Origin: Rhizobacter sp.
GTDB taxonomy: Bacteria; Pseudomonadota; Gammaproteobacteria; Burkholderiales; Burkholderiaceae_C
Direction: 5' to 3'
NCBI GenBank assembly: GCA_025355745.1
Contig: JANXZA010000016.1
Span: 1 to 35,709, forward strand
Length of the DNA: 35,709 nt
Program-made: the position numbers and the translations under genes
The notes under the pieces: model-generated
What the model was told of the DNA's origin: nothing
Database searches by the model: none
What the model saw: only the letters and a program-made list of their open reading frames with translations
In this document: positions 16,033-25,239 of the stretch, one piece after another
Layout of the letters: every line of letters begins with the position of its first letter
Position numbering within the stretch: position 1 is the first letter of the stretch

Positions 16033-17103
16033 ATGACGAAGATTCGCACCGGCCAGGCGCTCGCACCGTTGACCCGCGCCGAGTTTCACGAGCGCTTCGC
16101 GACCCGCTTCTACGACCCCGCCTATGCGGTCGAAAGCGACTCCATCGCGCGCCTCGAAGCCATCGCCTGGGGGGCAGTGCAGGAAGGCCGGAAAGCACCC
16201 GTCACGCGCCCCGCAGGTCGCGGCTTTGCCGACCCCACCTACGAGGTCTCGGTGCAGTGGCTGGAGACGCGCAAGCGCTTGCGGCTGGCCGAGAAGCGCT
16301 GGCACGACAAGGCCACGCCTTCGCGCGTCCTCGTCATCTGCGGAAGCGCGCGCAACGACGGCACCTGCCCCGGCGAGATCTCCAAGACCTGGCGTTTCAC
16401 CGAGAGCGCGCGCCATGTAGTCGAGGGCCTGGGGGTCCAGGCCGACGTGCTCGACCTGAGCCTCGTCACCTCGGAGTACGGCCGCACCATCCACCCGTGC
16501 AAGGGTTGCGTGTCGAGCGCGATGCCGCTCTGCCACTGGCCCTGCAGTTGCTATCCGAACCACGCGCTCGGCCAGGCCGACGACTGGATGGCCGAGATCT
16601 ACAAGCGCTGGGTGGCGGCGCACGGCGTCATCATCCTCGCGCCGACGTACTGGTATCAGTCGCCGAGCCCGTTGAAGCTGCTGATCGACCGCATGGTGTG
16701 CGCCGACGGCGGCAACCCCGACCCGACCACGACGCACGGCAAGACGGTGAGCGAGGCCAAGCGCATCGAGCAGAAAGGCTGGGACTTCCCGAAGCATGTG
16801 GCGGGCCGCGCCTACGGTGTGGTGGTGCACGGCGATGTGGCCGGCGTCGAAGTGCACCGCCGCAACCTGTGCGACTGGCTCGAATGGATGGGCCTGATCG
16901 ACGCCGGCGCGGCCGCCAAGCTCGACCGCTACATCGGCTTCTACGAGCCCTACTTCAACAGCCACGACACGCTCGACAAGGACCATGCGGTGCAGGACGA
17001 GGTGCGCAATGTCGCGCGTGCGGTGGTCAGCGCGGTGAAGGAAGTGCGCGCCGGGCGCCTCAGCCAGCCGGACAAGCAGGTCAAGTGGCCGCGGCCGAAG
17101 TGA
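16033..17103 (+). CDS. Flavodoxin-fold NAD(P)H-dependent oxidoreductase with cysteine-rich motif
   Basis: A 356-residue protein from ATG 16033, which has AGGGG six bases upstream (an earlier in-frame start at 15946 lacks this). The first ~100 residues have no recognised fold. The flavodoxin-like domain follows, with the FMN phosphate loop [20 protein letters not shown] and the second flavin loop [21 protein letters not shown]. Between them sits the cysteine cluster [20 protein letters not shown], with five Cys in 18 residues. This resembles iron-sulfur flavoproteins and FMN reductases that bind a metal or Fe-S centre, but the spacing was not matched to a named family. Substrate unknown. Confidence 0.85.
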   Translation: MTKIRTGQALAPLTRAEFHERFATRFYDPAYAVESDSIARLEAIAWGAVQEGRKAPVTRPAGRGFADPTYEVSVQWLETRKRLRLAEKRWHDKATPSRVLVICGSARNDGTCPGEISKTWRFTESARHVVEGLGVQADVLDLSLVTSEYGRTIHPCKGCVSSAMPLCHWPCSCYPNHALGQADDWMAEIYKRWVAAHGVIILAPTYWYQSPSPLKLLIDRMVCADGGNPDPTTTHGKTVSEAKRIEQKGWDFPKHVAGRAYGVVVHGDVAGVEVHRRNLCDWLEWMGLIDAGAAAKLDRYIGFYEPYFNSHDTLDKDHAVQDEVRNVARAVVSAVKEVRAGRLSQPDKQVKWPRPK

Positions 17104-17119
17104 GGTTGGCGTGGCACTT

Positions 17120-17156
17120 CTCGGCGGCACATCTCGGCGCACATCTCGGCGCACAT
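17120..17156. repeat. 12-bp tandem repeat upstream of htpG
   Basis: CTCGGCGCACAT occurs three times in tandem (the first copy has one extra G) between the flavoprotein stop and the htpG promoter region. Confidence 0.75.
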
Positions 17157-17168
17157 CGCGGGGCCGAA

Positions 17169-17195
17169 TTGAATTCCGCTGCGGTGGCCCAAAAT
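17169..17195 (+). promoter_or_regulatory. Candidate heat-shock (sigma-32) promoter of htpG
   Basis: TTGAA (17169-17173) and CCCAAAAT (17188-17195) are separated by 14 bp, close to the sigma-32 pattern CTTGAA - 13 to 15 - CCCATNT. A start near 17202 would leave a ~47-nt leader before the htpG ATG. The gene identity makes such a promoter likely, but the -10 has two departures from consensus. Confidence 0.4.
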
Positions 17196-17248
17196 CAGCG
17201 CATGTAGGGCGGCGCGGTGCCGTCCGAGATCGCCACACAAGAAACATC

Positions 17249-19129
<1,881 letters not shown>

Positions 19130-19161
19130 ACGCTGCGGAGCGAGCGGCAGTTCGTTTGAAA

Positions 19162-19290
19162 TAGCCAACTCACGCACCGCAGAGGCGCAGAGGGCGCAGA
19201 GGTTCGCAGAGAAGATAAGTCATTTGTATTCACTCTGCGCAACTCTGCGACCTCTGCGACCTCTGCGCCTCTGCAGTGGTGAGTTGGCTA
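19162..19290. repeat. Long hairpin element with perfect 12-bp terminal inverted repeat (copy R2)
   Basis: TAGCCAACTCAC (19162-19173) and GTGAGTTGGCTA (19279-19290) are exact reverse complements. Inside them, the left arm carries GCAGAGGCGCAGAGGGCGCAG and the right arm CTCTGCGCAACTCTGCG, then CTCTGCGACCTCTGCGCC, with an A/T-rich centre. It shares the same first 12 bases (TAGCCAACTCAC) as copy R1. It lies exactly between the convergent htpG and srkA genes. Confidence 0.88.
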
Positions 19291-19302
19291 GCGCATAAAG
19301 GC

Positions 19303-20385
19303 CTACCCACCGCCCAGCGGCGGCTCGGCCATCGCCTCGATCTGCTGGCGAAGCCGGGTCGTCTGCTCGGCCCAGTACGACGGGCTCTCGAACCACGGGA
19401 AGGCGACCGGGAAGGCCGGGTCGTTCCAGCGCCGCGCGATCCAGGCGCTGTGGTGGAGCATGCGCAGCGTGCGCAGCGGTTCGATCAGGCGCAGCTCGTG
19501 TCGGTCAAAATCCATGAAGGCCTCGTAGCCGTCGAGCACTGCGCCGAGCTGGCGGTTCATCGATGCGCGGTCGCCGGACAGCAGCATCCACAAATCCTGT
19601 GTCGCCGGGCCGTTGACGGCGTCGTCGAGGTCGACGAAGTGCGGCCCGTCGGCGGCCCACAGCACGTTGCCGAGGTGGCAGTCGCCGTGCAGGCGCAGTG
19701 AGCGCGGCGCCGGGCCGGCATCGAACGCCGACTGAACGGCGGCGAGTGCGGTTTGCGTCACCTCGCGCCAGGCGGGCAGCGCGTCGGGCGGGATCAGGTC
19801 TTTCGCCAGCAGCCAGTCGCGGTTGTCAGTGCCGAAGGTCGGCACGTCAAGCGTCAGGCGGTGTTTGAAGCGGGCGGTGGCGCCCACCGCATGCATGCGG
19901 CCGATGAAACGGCCGATCCACTCCAGCGTGCCGGGCGCTTCGAGTTCGGGGGCGCGGCCGGCCAGGCGCTGCGTCACCGCGAATCGGTACGCGCCGTGAG
20001 GAGTCGTGCGATGGGCAAGCGTCGTGGCCGTCAGGTTGACGCTGGCAGCGTGCCGCGAGTTGATGTCGATCGCGAGCGGCCAAGCCGCCGCGACCGGAAT
20101 TTCGCGGGCCGCCAATTCGGCGCCGAAGGCATGTTCTTCGAGAATCTGAGCGTCGCTCCAGCGCCCCGGTCGGTAGAACTTCGCGACCACCACGCTGCCG
20201 TCTTCGAGGAACACCTGGAACACTCGGTTCTCGTAGGAGTTGAGCTGGATCAACCGGCCGTCACCGCGCAGGCCGACGGCGTCGAGCGCATCGAGAACGG
20301 TGTCGGGGTTCAGCCCGGCGTACGGTGTGTCGCTGGCAGTTGCCGCCGTGGACTCGGATGACGATGCGGGGGCCGGGAGGGTCAT
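19303..20385 (-). CDS. srkA: Stress response kinase SrkA (YihE/RdoA)
   Basis: A 360-residue APH/choline-kinase-fold Ser/Thr protein kinase of the SrkA family. ATP lysine Lys69 lies in VVVAKFYRPGRW. The catalytic loop is LHGDCHLGNVLW, with Asp235 and Asn240, and the metal motif is HFVDLDDAVNGPATQDLWML, with Asp252. The family motif ENRVFQVFLEDG occurs at residues 52-63. SrkA counters stress-induced, toxin-mediated death in E. coli. An N-terminal Ser/Ala/Thr-rich extension of ~20 residues is unusual and probably disordered. The gene follows the DUF2726 gene by 33 bp on the same strand, suggesting cotranscription. Confidence 0.9.
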   Translation of the reverse strand: MTLPAPASSSESTAATASDTPYAGLNPDTVLDALDAVGLRGDGRLIQLNSYENRVFQVFLEDGSVVVAKFYRPGRWSDAQILEEHAFGAELAAREIPVAAAWPLAIDINSRHAASVNLTATTLAHRTTPHGAYRFAVTQRLAGRAPELEAPGTLEWIGRFIGRMHAVGATARFKHRLTLDVPTFGTDNRDWLLAKDLIPPDALPAWREVTQTALAAVQSAFDAGPAPRSLRLHGDCHLGNVLWAADGPHFVDLDDAVNGPATQDLWMLLSGDRASMNRQLGAVLDGYEAFMDFDRHELRLIEPLRTLRMLHHSAWIARRWNDPAFPVAFPWFESPSYWAEQTTRLRQQIEAMAEPPLGGG

Positions 20386-20418
20386 GCGCGCATGGTACGC
20401 GCGCGCGAAGGGGCGGCG

Positions 20419-21303
20419 TCAGCGGCTCGCGGCGCTGGACAAGCGGGGCAAGTCGGCGTCAGTGTCTGAGACTACACCGCCATCGTCACCGCCAACGATT
20501 TCATGGCGGCCATTCGATCGCTCGTCACGCGGGGGATCCTGCCCGATGATGTGCGACACATAGGCGAGTGTCGGGTCGATGCCGCGAGGCGCACCGCGCG
20601 ACGTGGTGGGCGCCGCGCCGAGCGCGCCAAACTCGCTGCTTGCGTAGCTGTCGAGCCGGGTGTCGGGTGCGAAGAATGAATCCTGGAACACAGTCGAATC
20701 CTGCCACAGGGCGGTGCGCTCGGCGCGCCGTGTCGCGACCGTGTTAGACAGTGTGTCGCGCGCCTGGTGCAGATTAGCCGGTGCCGCAGCCGGCGCCGGC
20801 TGCGGGCTGCGGGCGGGCGCGGCGCTACTGGGCACGAGCAACTGAATTTCCGCCACGGTGGGCAGGTGATCGACCGGGCAGCGAAGGAAGCGCACCCGGC
20901 ATGCACTCAGCACCGATTGCTTGATCTGCAGCACGCGGCGCGAGTTGCTGCGGTCGGTGTCGAGATCAATGGCGGCGAGCACGCGGCCGTTGGCGCTGCA
21001 CACCGCAAACGTGACGTGGCTGGCGCCAAGCAGGTCGAACCAGTAGCGAACTTCGTTCGGGTCGGTGGGTTGGCAAAACCGCACCAGCGGCAGCTTTGAC
21101 AGCACGATGTGGTGCGGCAAGGCCTCGCGCAGCAGACGGTAGACCCGACGCTCGTCGCTGGAAAAAACGGGCCGGGCTGTCAGCGCCCAGTCGGTGGGCA
21201 GGCTGGCCGCCTTGCTCGGCTTGCGCGTGTACGCCCAACCGCCAAATGCCATCGCCAGAAGAGCGAGGGCGGCAAGTGCAACGATCCACGGAAGGGTTTG
21301 CAT
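20419..21303 (-). CDS. DUF2726-type membrane-anchored protein
   Basis: A 294-residue protein from ATG 21303; the frame opens at 21381 but the membrane segment follows directly after Met at 21303 (WIVALAALALLAMAFGGW, residues 6-23). After a linker, residues ~45-165 match the DUF2726 pattern: the opening RPVFSSDERRVYRLLREALP, then VLSKLPLVRF, VLAAIDLDTD and CRVRFLRCPVDHLPTVAEIQ. DUF2726 is a restriction-nuclease-like/NERD-related fold of unknown role. The last ~110 residues are Ala/Ser/Pro-rich and low in structure. Upstream of srkA on the same strand. Confidence 0.82.
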   Translation of the reverse strand: MQTLPWIVALAALALLAMAFGGWAYTRKPSKAASLPTDWALTARPVFSSDERRVYRLLREALPHHIVLSKLPLVRFCQPTDPNEVRYWFDLLGASHVTFAVCSANGRVLAAIDLDTDRSNSRRVLQIKQSVLSACRVRFLRCPVDHLPTVAEIQLLVPSSAAPARSPQPAPAAAPANLHQARDTLSNTVATRRAERTALWQDSTVFQDSFFAPDTRLDSYASSEFGALGAAPTTSRGAPRGIDPTLAYVSHIIGQDPPRDERSNGRHEIVGGDDGGVVSDTDADLPRLSSAASR

Positions 21304-21465
21304 GTCGAGCGGCGCAGTTCGGTCAATCGTGGCGATATCAGCACGACACCAGCCAGATCGCGCACTGTAGCGGAAGCGCATCGCTGACCTGGCCGCGAAC
21401 CGACATGAAATTCGGGCTTGGCCGCGTTCAGTGCGGGTTCTAGTGCTTATCGCACACGAAGCGCG

Positions 21466-22206
21466 TCATTCGTCGCCGTGCGCCACCGTCCCTGTGGCCA
21501 TCCGCATTGCCGAGACAGCGTCCAGCAGACCGCCGACCTGACGAGCGTGCAGCTTGAGCCGGTAGTCAAGCTCGGCGACCTGATGCTCTACCAATTCGCC
21601 GACGTGCGACGCCAGGGTGTCGGGCGGCAAGGCGAGAAGCGCTTCAGATTCGGAGCCGTCGCGCTCGACGATGGCGCCCGCGCTGCGCGCGATCTTCAGC
21701 ATCGCGCGGTTCTCGCTGAGAGCGTGAATGAGCAGCGTCTGCACGCCGCGGTTGCGGGCGTGGAGCATCGCATGCTCGAACAGGCGTTTGCCGAAGCCGC
21801 GATTGCGCGCATTCAGCAGCACCGAAACCCCGAACTCCGACATCGTCGACCGCCCCTCATCAGGCACGACCACCGGGTGAGCGAGGTGGGCCATGGCGAT
21901 CAGTTCGAGGCGGCGATTGAAAATGCCGAACACCTCGTCGTGCTCGAATTCGAGCGTGTCAACGTACTTCGAGATTTGGGCGTCGGTGGCCGGGTAACCG
22001 AAACGAAGGTAGCGGTCGTCGCTGCCCAGCGCAAGCAAGTGGGCTGCGATGCGGCTGCGATGGCGCGGGCCGAGGGAGCGGATCGGCACCCAGGTGCGGC
22101 AGGTCTTGGCTGCAGCTGATGGGATGGCAAGAGCGGCCGCGACTGGCTGAAGGGCGGCTGCGTCGTGCTCGGCAACTGGGCTGTTTGGGTTGGTGGAAAT
22201 GGTCAT
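21466..22206 (-). CDS. GNAT-family N-acetyltransferase
   Basis: A 246-residue protein with a GNAT acetyl-CoA-binding motif A ([18 protein letters not shown], residues 130-147), preceded by the beta strand EFGVSVL and followed by [20 protein letters not shown]. The N-terminal ~45 residues are Ala-rich and unstructured. GGGAGG nine bases upstream of the ATG supports the start at 22206. The opening [20 protein letters not shown] resembles GNAT proteins that modify unknown small-molecule or protein amines. It is divergent from rplM. Confidence 0.85.
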   Translation of the reverse strand: MTISTNPNSPVAEHDAAALQPVAAALAIPSAAAKTCRTWVPIRSLGPRHRSRIAAHLLALGSDDRYLRFGYPATDAQISKYVDTLEFEHDEVFGIFNRRLELIAMAHLAHPVVVPDEGRSTMSEFGVSVLLNARNRGFGKRLFEHAMLHARNRGVQTLLIHALSENRAMLKIARSAGAIVERDGSESEALLALPPDTLASHVGELVEHQVAELDYRLKLHARQVGGLLDAVSAMRMATGTVAHGDE

Positions 22207-22228
22207 GGTGAGAGGCCTCCCGTATCCA

Positions 22229-22273
22229 GGGTTAACCCCAGTCTACGAGATTTCATTGGAGCGTGCTCCCAAT
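22229..22273. promoter_or_regulatory. Palindrome and inverted repeat between GNAT gene and rplM
   Basis: A perfect 10-bp palindrome, GGGTTAACCC (22229-22238), and the near-perfect inverted repeat ATTGGAGC-GT-GCTCCCAAT (22255-22273) lie within 70 bp of the GNAT start. They could be operator sites for either gene. No convincing -35/-10 pair for rplM could be read; TACAGT at 22314 is the best -10 candidate. Confidence 0.35.
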
Positions 22274-22355
22274 ATTGCTGCGGTGCAGCACGGAGCTTGG
22301 GCATCTGTTCTGATACAGTCGCAGGCTTTTCCGAAATCTGCCCCCGGAGGAAGCA

Positions 22356-22374
22356 CCGCCTGTTCAGCAGGCGG
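22356..22374 (+). promoter_or_regulatory. Perfect hairpin in the rplM leader
   Basis: CCGCCTG-TTCAG-CAGGCGG forms a 7-bp stem with a 5-base loop, about 106 nt upstream of the rplM start and with no T-run after it. A leader hairpin would suit ribosomal-protein feedback control, but no known leader structure was matched. Confidence 0.45.
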
Positions 22375-22480
22375 CGAACAGTGCGAGAGCCCGCCACCCA
22401 ACGAAGCGGACCGAACACTGATCAAACCAGGCTTCGCGTCCGCGATGCTTGGGGGGCTTAAAACCAACTCGACTGCTTCC

Positions 22481-22909
22481 ATGAAAACCTTCAGCGCCAA
22501 ACCGGCCGAAGTGGTGCATGAGTGGTTTGTGATTGACGCGACCGACAAGGTTCTCGGAAGGGTGGCCAGTGAAGTCGCCCTCCGTCTGCGCGGCAAGCAC
22601 AAGCCTATCTACACGCCCCACGTCGATACCGGCGATTTCATCGTCATCGTCAACGCCGAAAAGATCCGCGTCACCGGCAACAAGGCCAACGACAAGGTGT
22701 ACTACCGTCACTCGGGTTACCCGGGCGGTATCCATGCCACCAAGTTCAAGGACATGCAGGCCAAGCACCCTGGCCGCGCCATCGAGAAGGCCGTCAAAGG
22801 CATGCTCCCGAAGGGTCCGCTGGGCTATGCGATGGTGAAAAAGCTGAAGGTGTATGCCGGTGCCACGCACCCGCACGCGGCTCAGCAACCCAAAGTGCTG
22901 GACATCTAA
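22481..22909 (+). CDS. rplM: 50S ribosomal protein L13
   Basis: A 142-residue large-subunit protein, starting [20 protein letters not shown], which is the normal L13 start for proteobacteria. The core [53 protein letters not shown] and the late [20 protein letters not shown] are all present. The frame is open far upstream (to 22190), but that is leader. Cotranscribed with rpsI, whose Shine-Dalgarno AAGGAG overlaps the L13 stop codon. Confidence 0.98.
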   Translation: MKTFSAKPAEVVHEWFVIDATDKVLGRVASEVALRLRGKHKPIYTPHVDTGDFIVIVNAEKIRVTGNKANDKVYYRHSGYPGGIHATKFKDMQAKHPGRAIEKAVKGMLPKGPLGYAMVKKLKVYAGATHPHAAQQPKVLDI

Positions 22910-22918
22910 GGAGCGGCA

Positions 22919-23311
22919 ATGATCGGAATTTGGAACTACGGAACCGGCCGCCGCAAGTCTTCGGTAGCACGCGTGTTCATGAAAAAAGGCACCGGCCAGA
23001 TCATCGTCAATGGCAAAGCCGTCGATGAATACTTCGGCCGTCAGACCTCCATCATGGTGGTGCGTCAACCGCTGGTGCTCACCGCCAACGACGCCGCGTT
23101 CGACGTCAAGGTGACGGTGCGCGGCGGTGGTGAATCGGGCCAGGCCGGCGCGGTTCGGCACGGCATCACGCGCGCGCTGATCGACTACGACGAGACCTTG
23201 AAGCCGCCGCTCAAGCACGCCGGTTTCGTGACCCGCGATGCGCGCGAAGTGGAACGCAAGAAGGTCGGCTTGCACGGTGCGCGGCGCCGCAAGCAGTTCA
23301 GCAAGCGCTGA
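22919..23311 (+). CDS. rpsI: 30S ribosomal protein S9
   Basis: A 130-residue small-subunit protein. The N-terminal [20 protein letters not shown], the middle [20 protein letters not shown] and the basic tail [10 protein letters not shown], which reaches the P-site tRNA, are classic S9. The start is nine bases after the L13 stop with AAGGAG in between. A strong terminator follows at 23341. Confidence 0.98.
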   Translation: MIGIWNYGTGRRKSSVARVFMKKGTGQIIVNGKAVDEYFGRQTSIMVVRQPLVLTANDAAFDVKVTVRGGGESGQAGAVRHGITRALIDYDETLKPPLKHAGFVTRDAREVERKKVGLHGARRRKQFSKR

Positions 23312-23340
23312 TCGAAATTGCACACCAGATGTTGATATGG

Positions 23341-23367
23341 GGCCACCTTCGGGTGGCCATTTCTATT
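23341..23367 (+). terminator. Rho-independent terminator of rplM-rpsI
   Basis: GGCCACC-TTCG-GGTGGCC is a perfect 7-bp stem with a stable UUCG loop, followed by ATTTCTATT. It lies 30 bp after the rpsI stop. Confidence 0.85.
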
Positions 23368-23460
23368 GCATGGCCATCCATGGTGCGATCCTTCGCATTC
23401 GTGCTTGCCGGCATCGCACGGTCGAAAGACCTGCACTCGACCGGCGGTCCGTGAATCCAC

Positions 23461-23466
23461 GATAAT
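23461..23466 (+). promoter_or_regulatory. Candidate -10 element of erpA
   Basis: GATAAT lies 34 bp before the erpA start and just after the rplM-rpsI terminator region, where a promoter is needed. A matching -35 is not evident. Confidence 0.35.
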
Positions 23467-23499
23467 CAATGCTTCGGCACATCGCCGCAGGAGGTCCGC

Positions 23500-23883
23500 A
23501 TGAGCGCAGTCGCTGACAACATTCAAGCCCTTTCGACCCTGAACGACGAACCGCCCGTTCCGTTGGTCTTCACCGACAGCGCGGCCAACAAGGTCAAGGA
23601 ACTGGTGGACGAAGAGGGCAATCCGGAACTCAAGCTGCGCGTGTTCGTGCAGGGCGGCGGCTGTTCCGGTTTTCAGTATGGCTTCACCTTCGATGAAATC
23701 GTCAACGACGATGACACGCAGATGAACAAGAACGGCGTCACGCTGTTGATCGACGCGATGAGCCTGCAGTACCTGGCCGGCGCCGAGATCGACTACAAGG
23801 ACGACCTGCAAGGTGCGCAGTTCGTGATCAAGAATCCGAACGCGACGACAACCTGCGGCTGCGGTTCGAGCTTTTCGGCCTGA
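23500..23883 (+). CDS. erpA: Iron-sulfur cluster insertion protein ErpA
   Basis: A 127-residue A-type Fe-S carrier that delivers clusters to apo-proteins. The three conserved cysteines are Cys55 in [12 protein letters not shown] and Cys119/Cys121 in [11 protein letters not shown]. The N-terminal extension of ~20 residues is usual in betaproteobacteria. AGGAGG five bases before the ATG fixes the start. ErpA rather than IscA is favoured by the short [12 protein letters not shown] ending and by the location next to anmK, the usual Burkholderiales order. Confidence 0.95.
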   Translation: MSAVADNIQALSTLNDEPPVPLVFTDSAANKVKELVDEEGNPELKLRVFVQGGGCSGFQYGFTFDEIVNDDDTQMNKNGVTLLIDAMSLQYLAGAEIDYKDDLQGAQFVIKNPNATTTCGCGSSFSA

Positions 23884-23888
23884 ACCTT

Positions 23889-23924
23889 TGCGGCACTGAA
23901 TGCGGCACTGAATGCGCCACTGAA
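23889..23924. repeat. 12-bp tandem repeat after erpA
   Basis: TGCGGCACTGAA twice and TGCGCCACTGAA once in direct tandem, starting five bases after the erpA stop codon. Confidence 0.85.
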
Positions 23925-23945
23925 AGCCGGCGCGTCAGCCACATT

Positions 23946-23973
23946 TCAAAAGCCGCCTGCGGGCGGCTTTTTG
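23946..23973. terminator. Bidirectional rho-independent terminator between erpA and anmK
   Basis: AAGCCGCC-TGCG-GGCGGCTT is a perfect 8-bp stem with A-run before and T-run after, so it can end both erpA (plus) and anmK (minus). Confidence 0.88.
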
Positions 23974-23999
23974 CTGCGCGAATCGCGCCGCCCGCCAAG

Positions 24000-25142
24000 T
24001 CAGGCTGGCCAGAGCGCGCCGAGAAGGCGCGGGCCGAACGCGCCGGTGACTGCCGGCAGGTTCGCGCACTCGCGGTGACAGAATGCGCGGGCCAGCCACG
24101 CGAAGGCGCAAGCCTCGACCTGCATGGCTGGCAGACCGCGCGCATCGGTGGTCATCACACGTGTGCCTTGACCTTGAAGCAGCGCTTCGAGGCGGCGCAG
24201 CAGGTGCCGGTTCAATGCACCGCCGCCGCAGACAAGCAGCTCCTGCGCGTCTGCGGCGTGTTCGCACACCGCCCGGGCGCAGCTGGTCGCAGTCAGTTCG
24301 GCAAGCGTCGCCTGAACATCCTGCGGCCGCGCTGCTTTGGTGGAAGGCAGTTGCCGCAAGTGGCCGGCGAGCCAGGCGGCGTTGAACAGGTCGCGGCCAG
24401 TGCTCTTCGGCGGGGGCAACCGGAAAAAAGGGTCATCGAGCATCAGCGTCAGCAGCGGGGCCAGCACGACTCCGGAAGCCGCCCAAGCGCCCGCGTCGTC
24501 GAAGGGCTGGCCGGTGTGCTGCCGGCACCACTGGTCCATCAGCGCGTTGCCAGGGCCGCAATCAAAGCCCGTCGTCGTGGCATCGGCATGCAAGGCCGTC
24601 AGGTTCGCCATGCCGCCGATGTTGAGGACCGCGATGGTCTTCCCCTCCCGAGCAAACATGGCGTGGTGGAAGGCCGGCACCAGAGGCGCGCCCAGACCAC
24701 CGGCCGCCACGTCACGGCTGCGCAAGTCTGCGACGACGTCGATGCCGCTCAACTCGGCCAGCAGTGCCGGGTTGCCCAGTTGCAGCGTATAGCCCGTGGC
24801 GTCGAATTCGCGCGGTCGGTGCCGCACGGTCTGGCCGTGGGCGCCGATCGCCCGGACCGAGCCTGCGGGCATACCGCTCGCATCCAGCAGCGATTCGACG
24901 ACGCCAGCATAGACCCGTGCCAGCGCATTGCCCGCCAGCGCGGCGCGGTGCAGTTCGTCGGCTCCCGAGGTGTTCAGCGCCAGCAGCTCATCGGCCAGTG
25001 CGGCATCGAACGCGCGATGCCGGTGGGCGAGCACGGCCATTGGCATCACAGCTCCGGGCGCTTGGGGCGCAAGCTCCACCAGCACGCCGTCGACACCGTC
25101 GAGCGAGGTGCCGGACATCAGGCCGATGTAGAACTCGCTCAT
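24000..25142 (-). CDS. anmK: 1,6-anhydro-N-acetylmuramic acid kinase
   Basis: A 380-residue cytosolic enzyme of peptidoglycan recycling that hydrolyses and phosphorylates anhydroMurNAc with ATP. The N-terminal GLMSGTSLDGVDGV (residues 7-20) is diagnostic. Then come YTLQLGNPALLAELSGIDVV, DLRSRDVAAGG, GAPLVPAFHH and VLNIGGMANLT, followed by GFDCGPGNALMD with catalytic Asp194. The usual AGGQGAP sequence reads AGGLGAP here, a Gln-to-Leu change at residue 150 worth checking against orthologues. It lies 38 bp after a terminator that belongs to the upstream M23 peptidase gene, so it needs its own promoter or readthrough. Confidence 0.95.
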   Translation of the reverse strand: MSEFYIGLMSGTSLDGVDGVLVELAPQAPGAVMPMAVLAHRHRAFDAALADELLALNTSGADELHRAALAGNALARVYAGVVESLLDASGMPAGSVRAIGAHGQTVRHRPREFDATGYTLQLGNPALLAELSGIDVVADLRSRDVAAGGLGAPLVPAFHHAMFAREGKTIAVLNIGGMANLTALHADATTTGFDCGPGNALMDQWCRQHTGQPFDDAGAWAASGVVLAPLLTLMLDDPFFRLPPPKSTGRDLFNAAWLAGHLRQLPSTKAARPQDVQATLAELTATSCARAVCEHAADAQELLVCGGGALNRHLLRRLEALLQGQGTRVMTTDARGLPAMQVEACAFAWLARAFCHRECANLPAVTGAFGPRLLGALWPA

Positions 25143-25180
25143 GACTTTTCAGGACTCGGGTCAAAGGCTTTGGCCGGATG

Positions 25181-25204
25181 AAAAAGGGCCGACATCGTCG
25201 GCCC
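25181..25204 (-). terminator. Rho-independent terminator of the M23 peptidase gene
   Basis: On the minus strand GGGCCGAC-GAT-GTCGGCCC is a perfect 8-bp stem followed by TTTTT. It lies 36 bp after the peptidase stop and just before anmK. Confidence 0.85.
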
Positions 25205-25239
25205 CGCGTTTACGTTTGGCGCTGAGCGCGTCGGGCACA

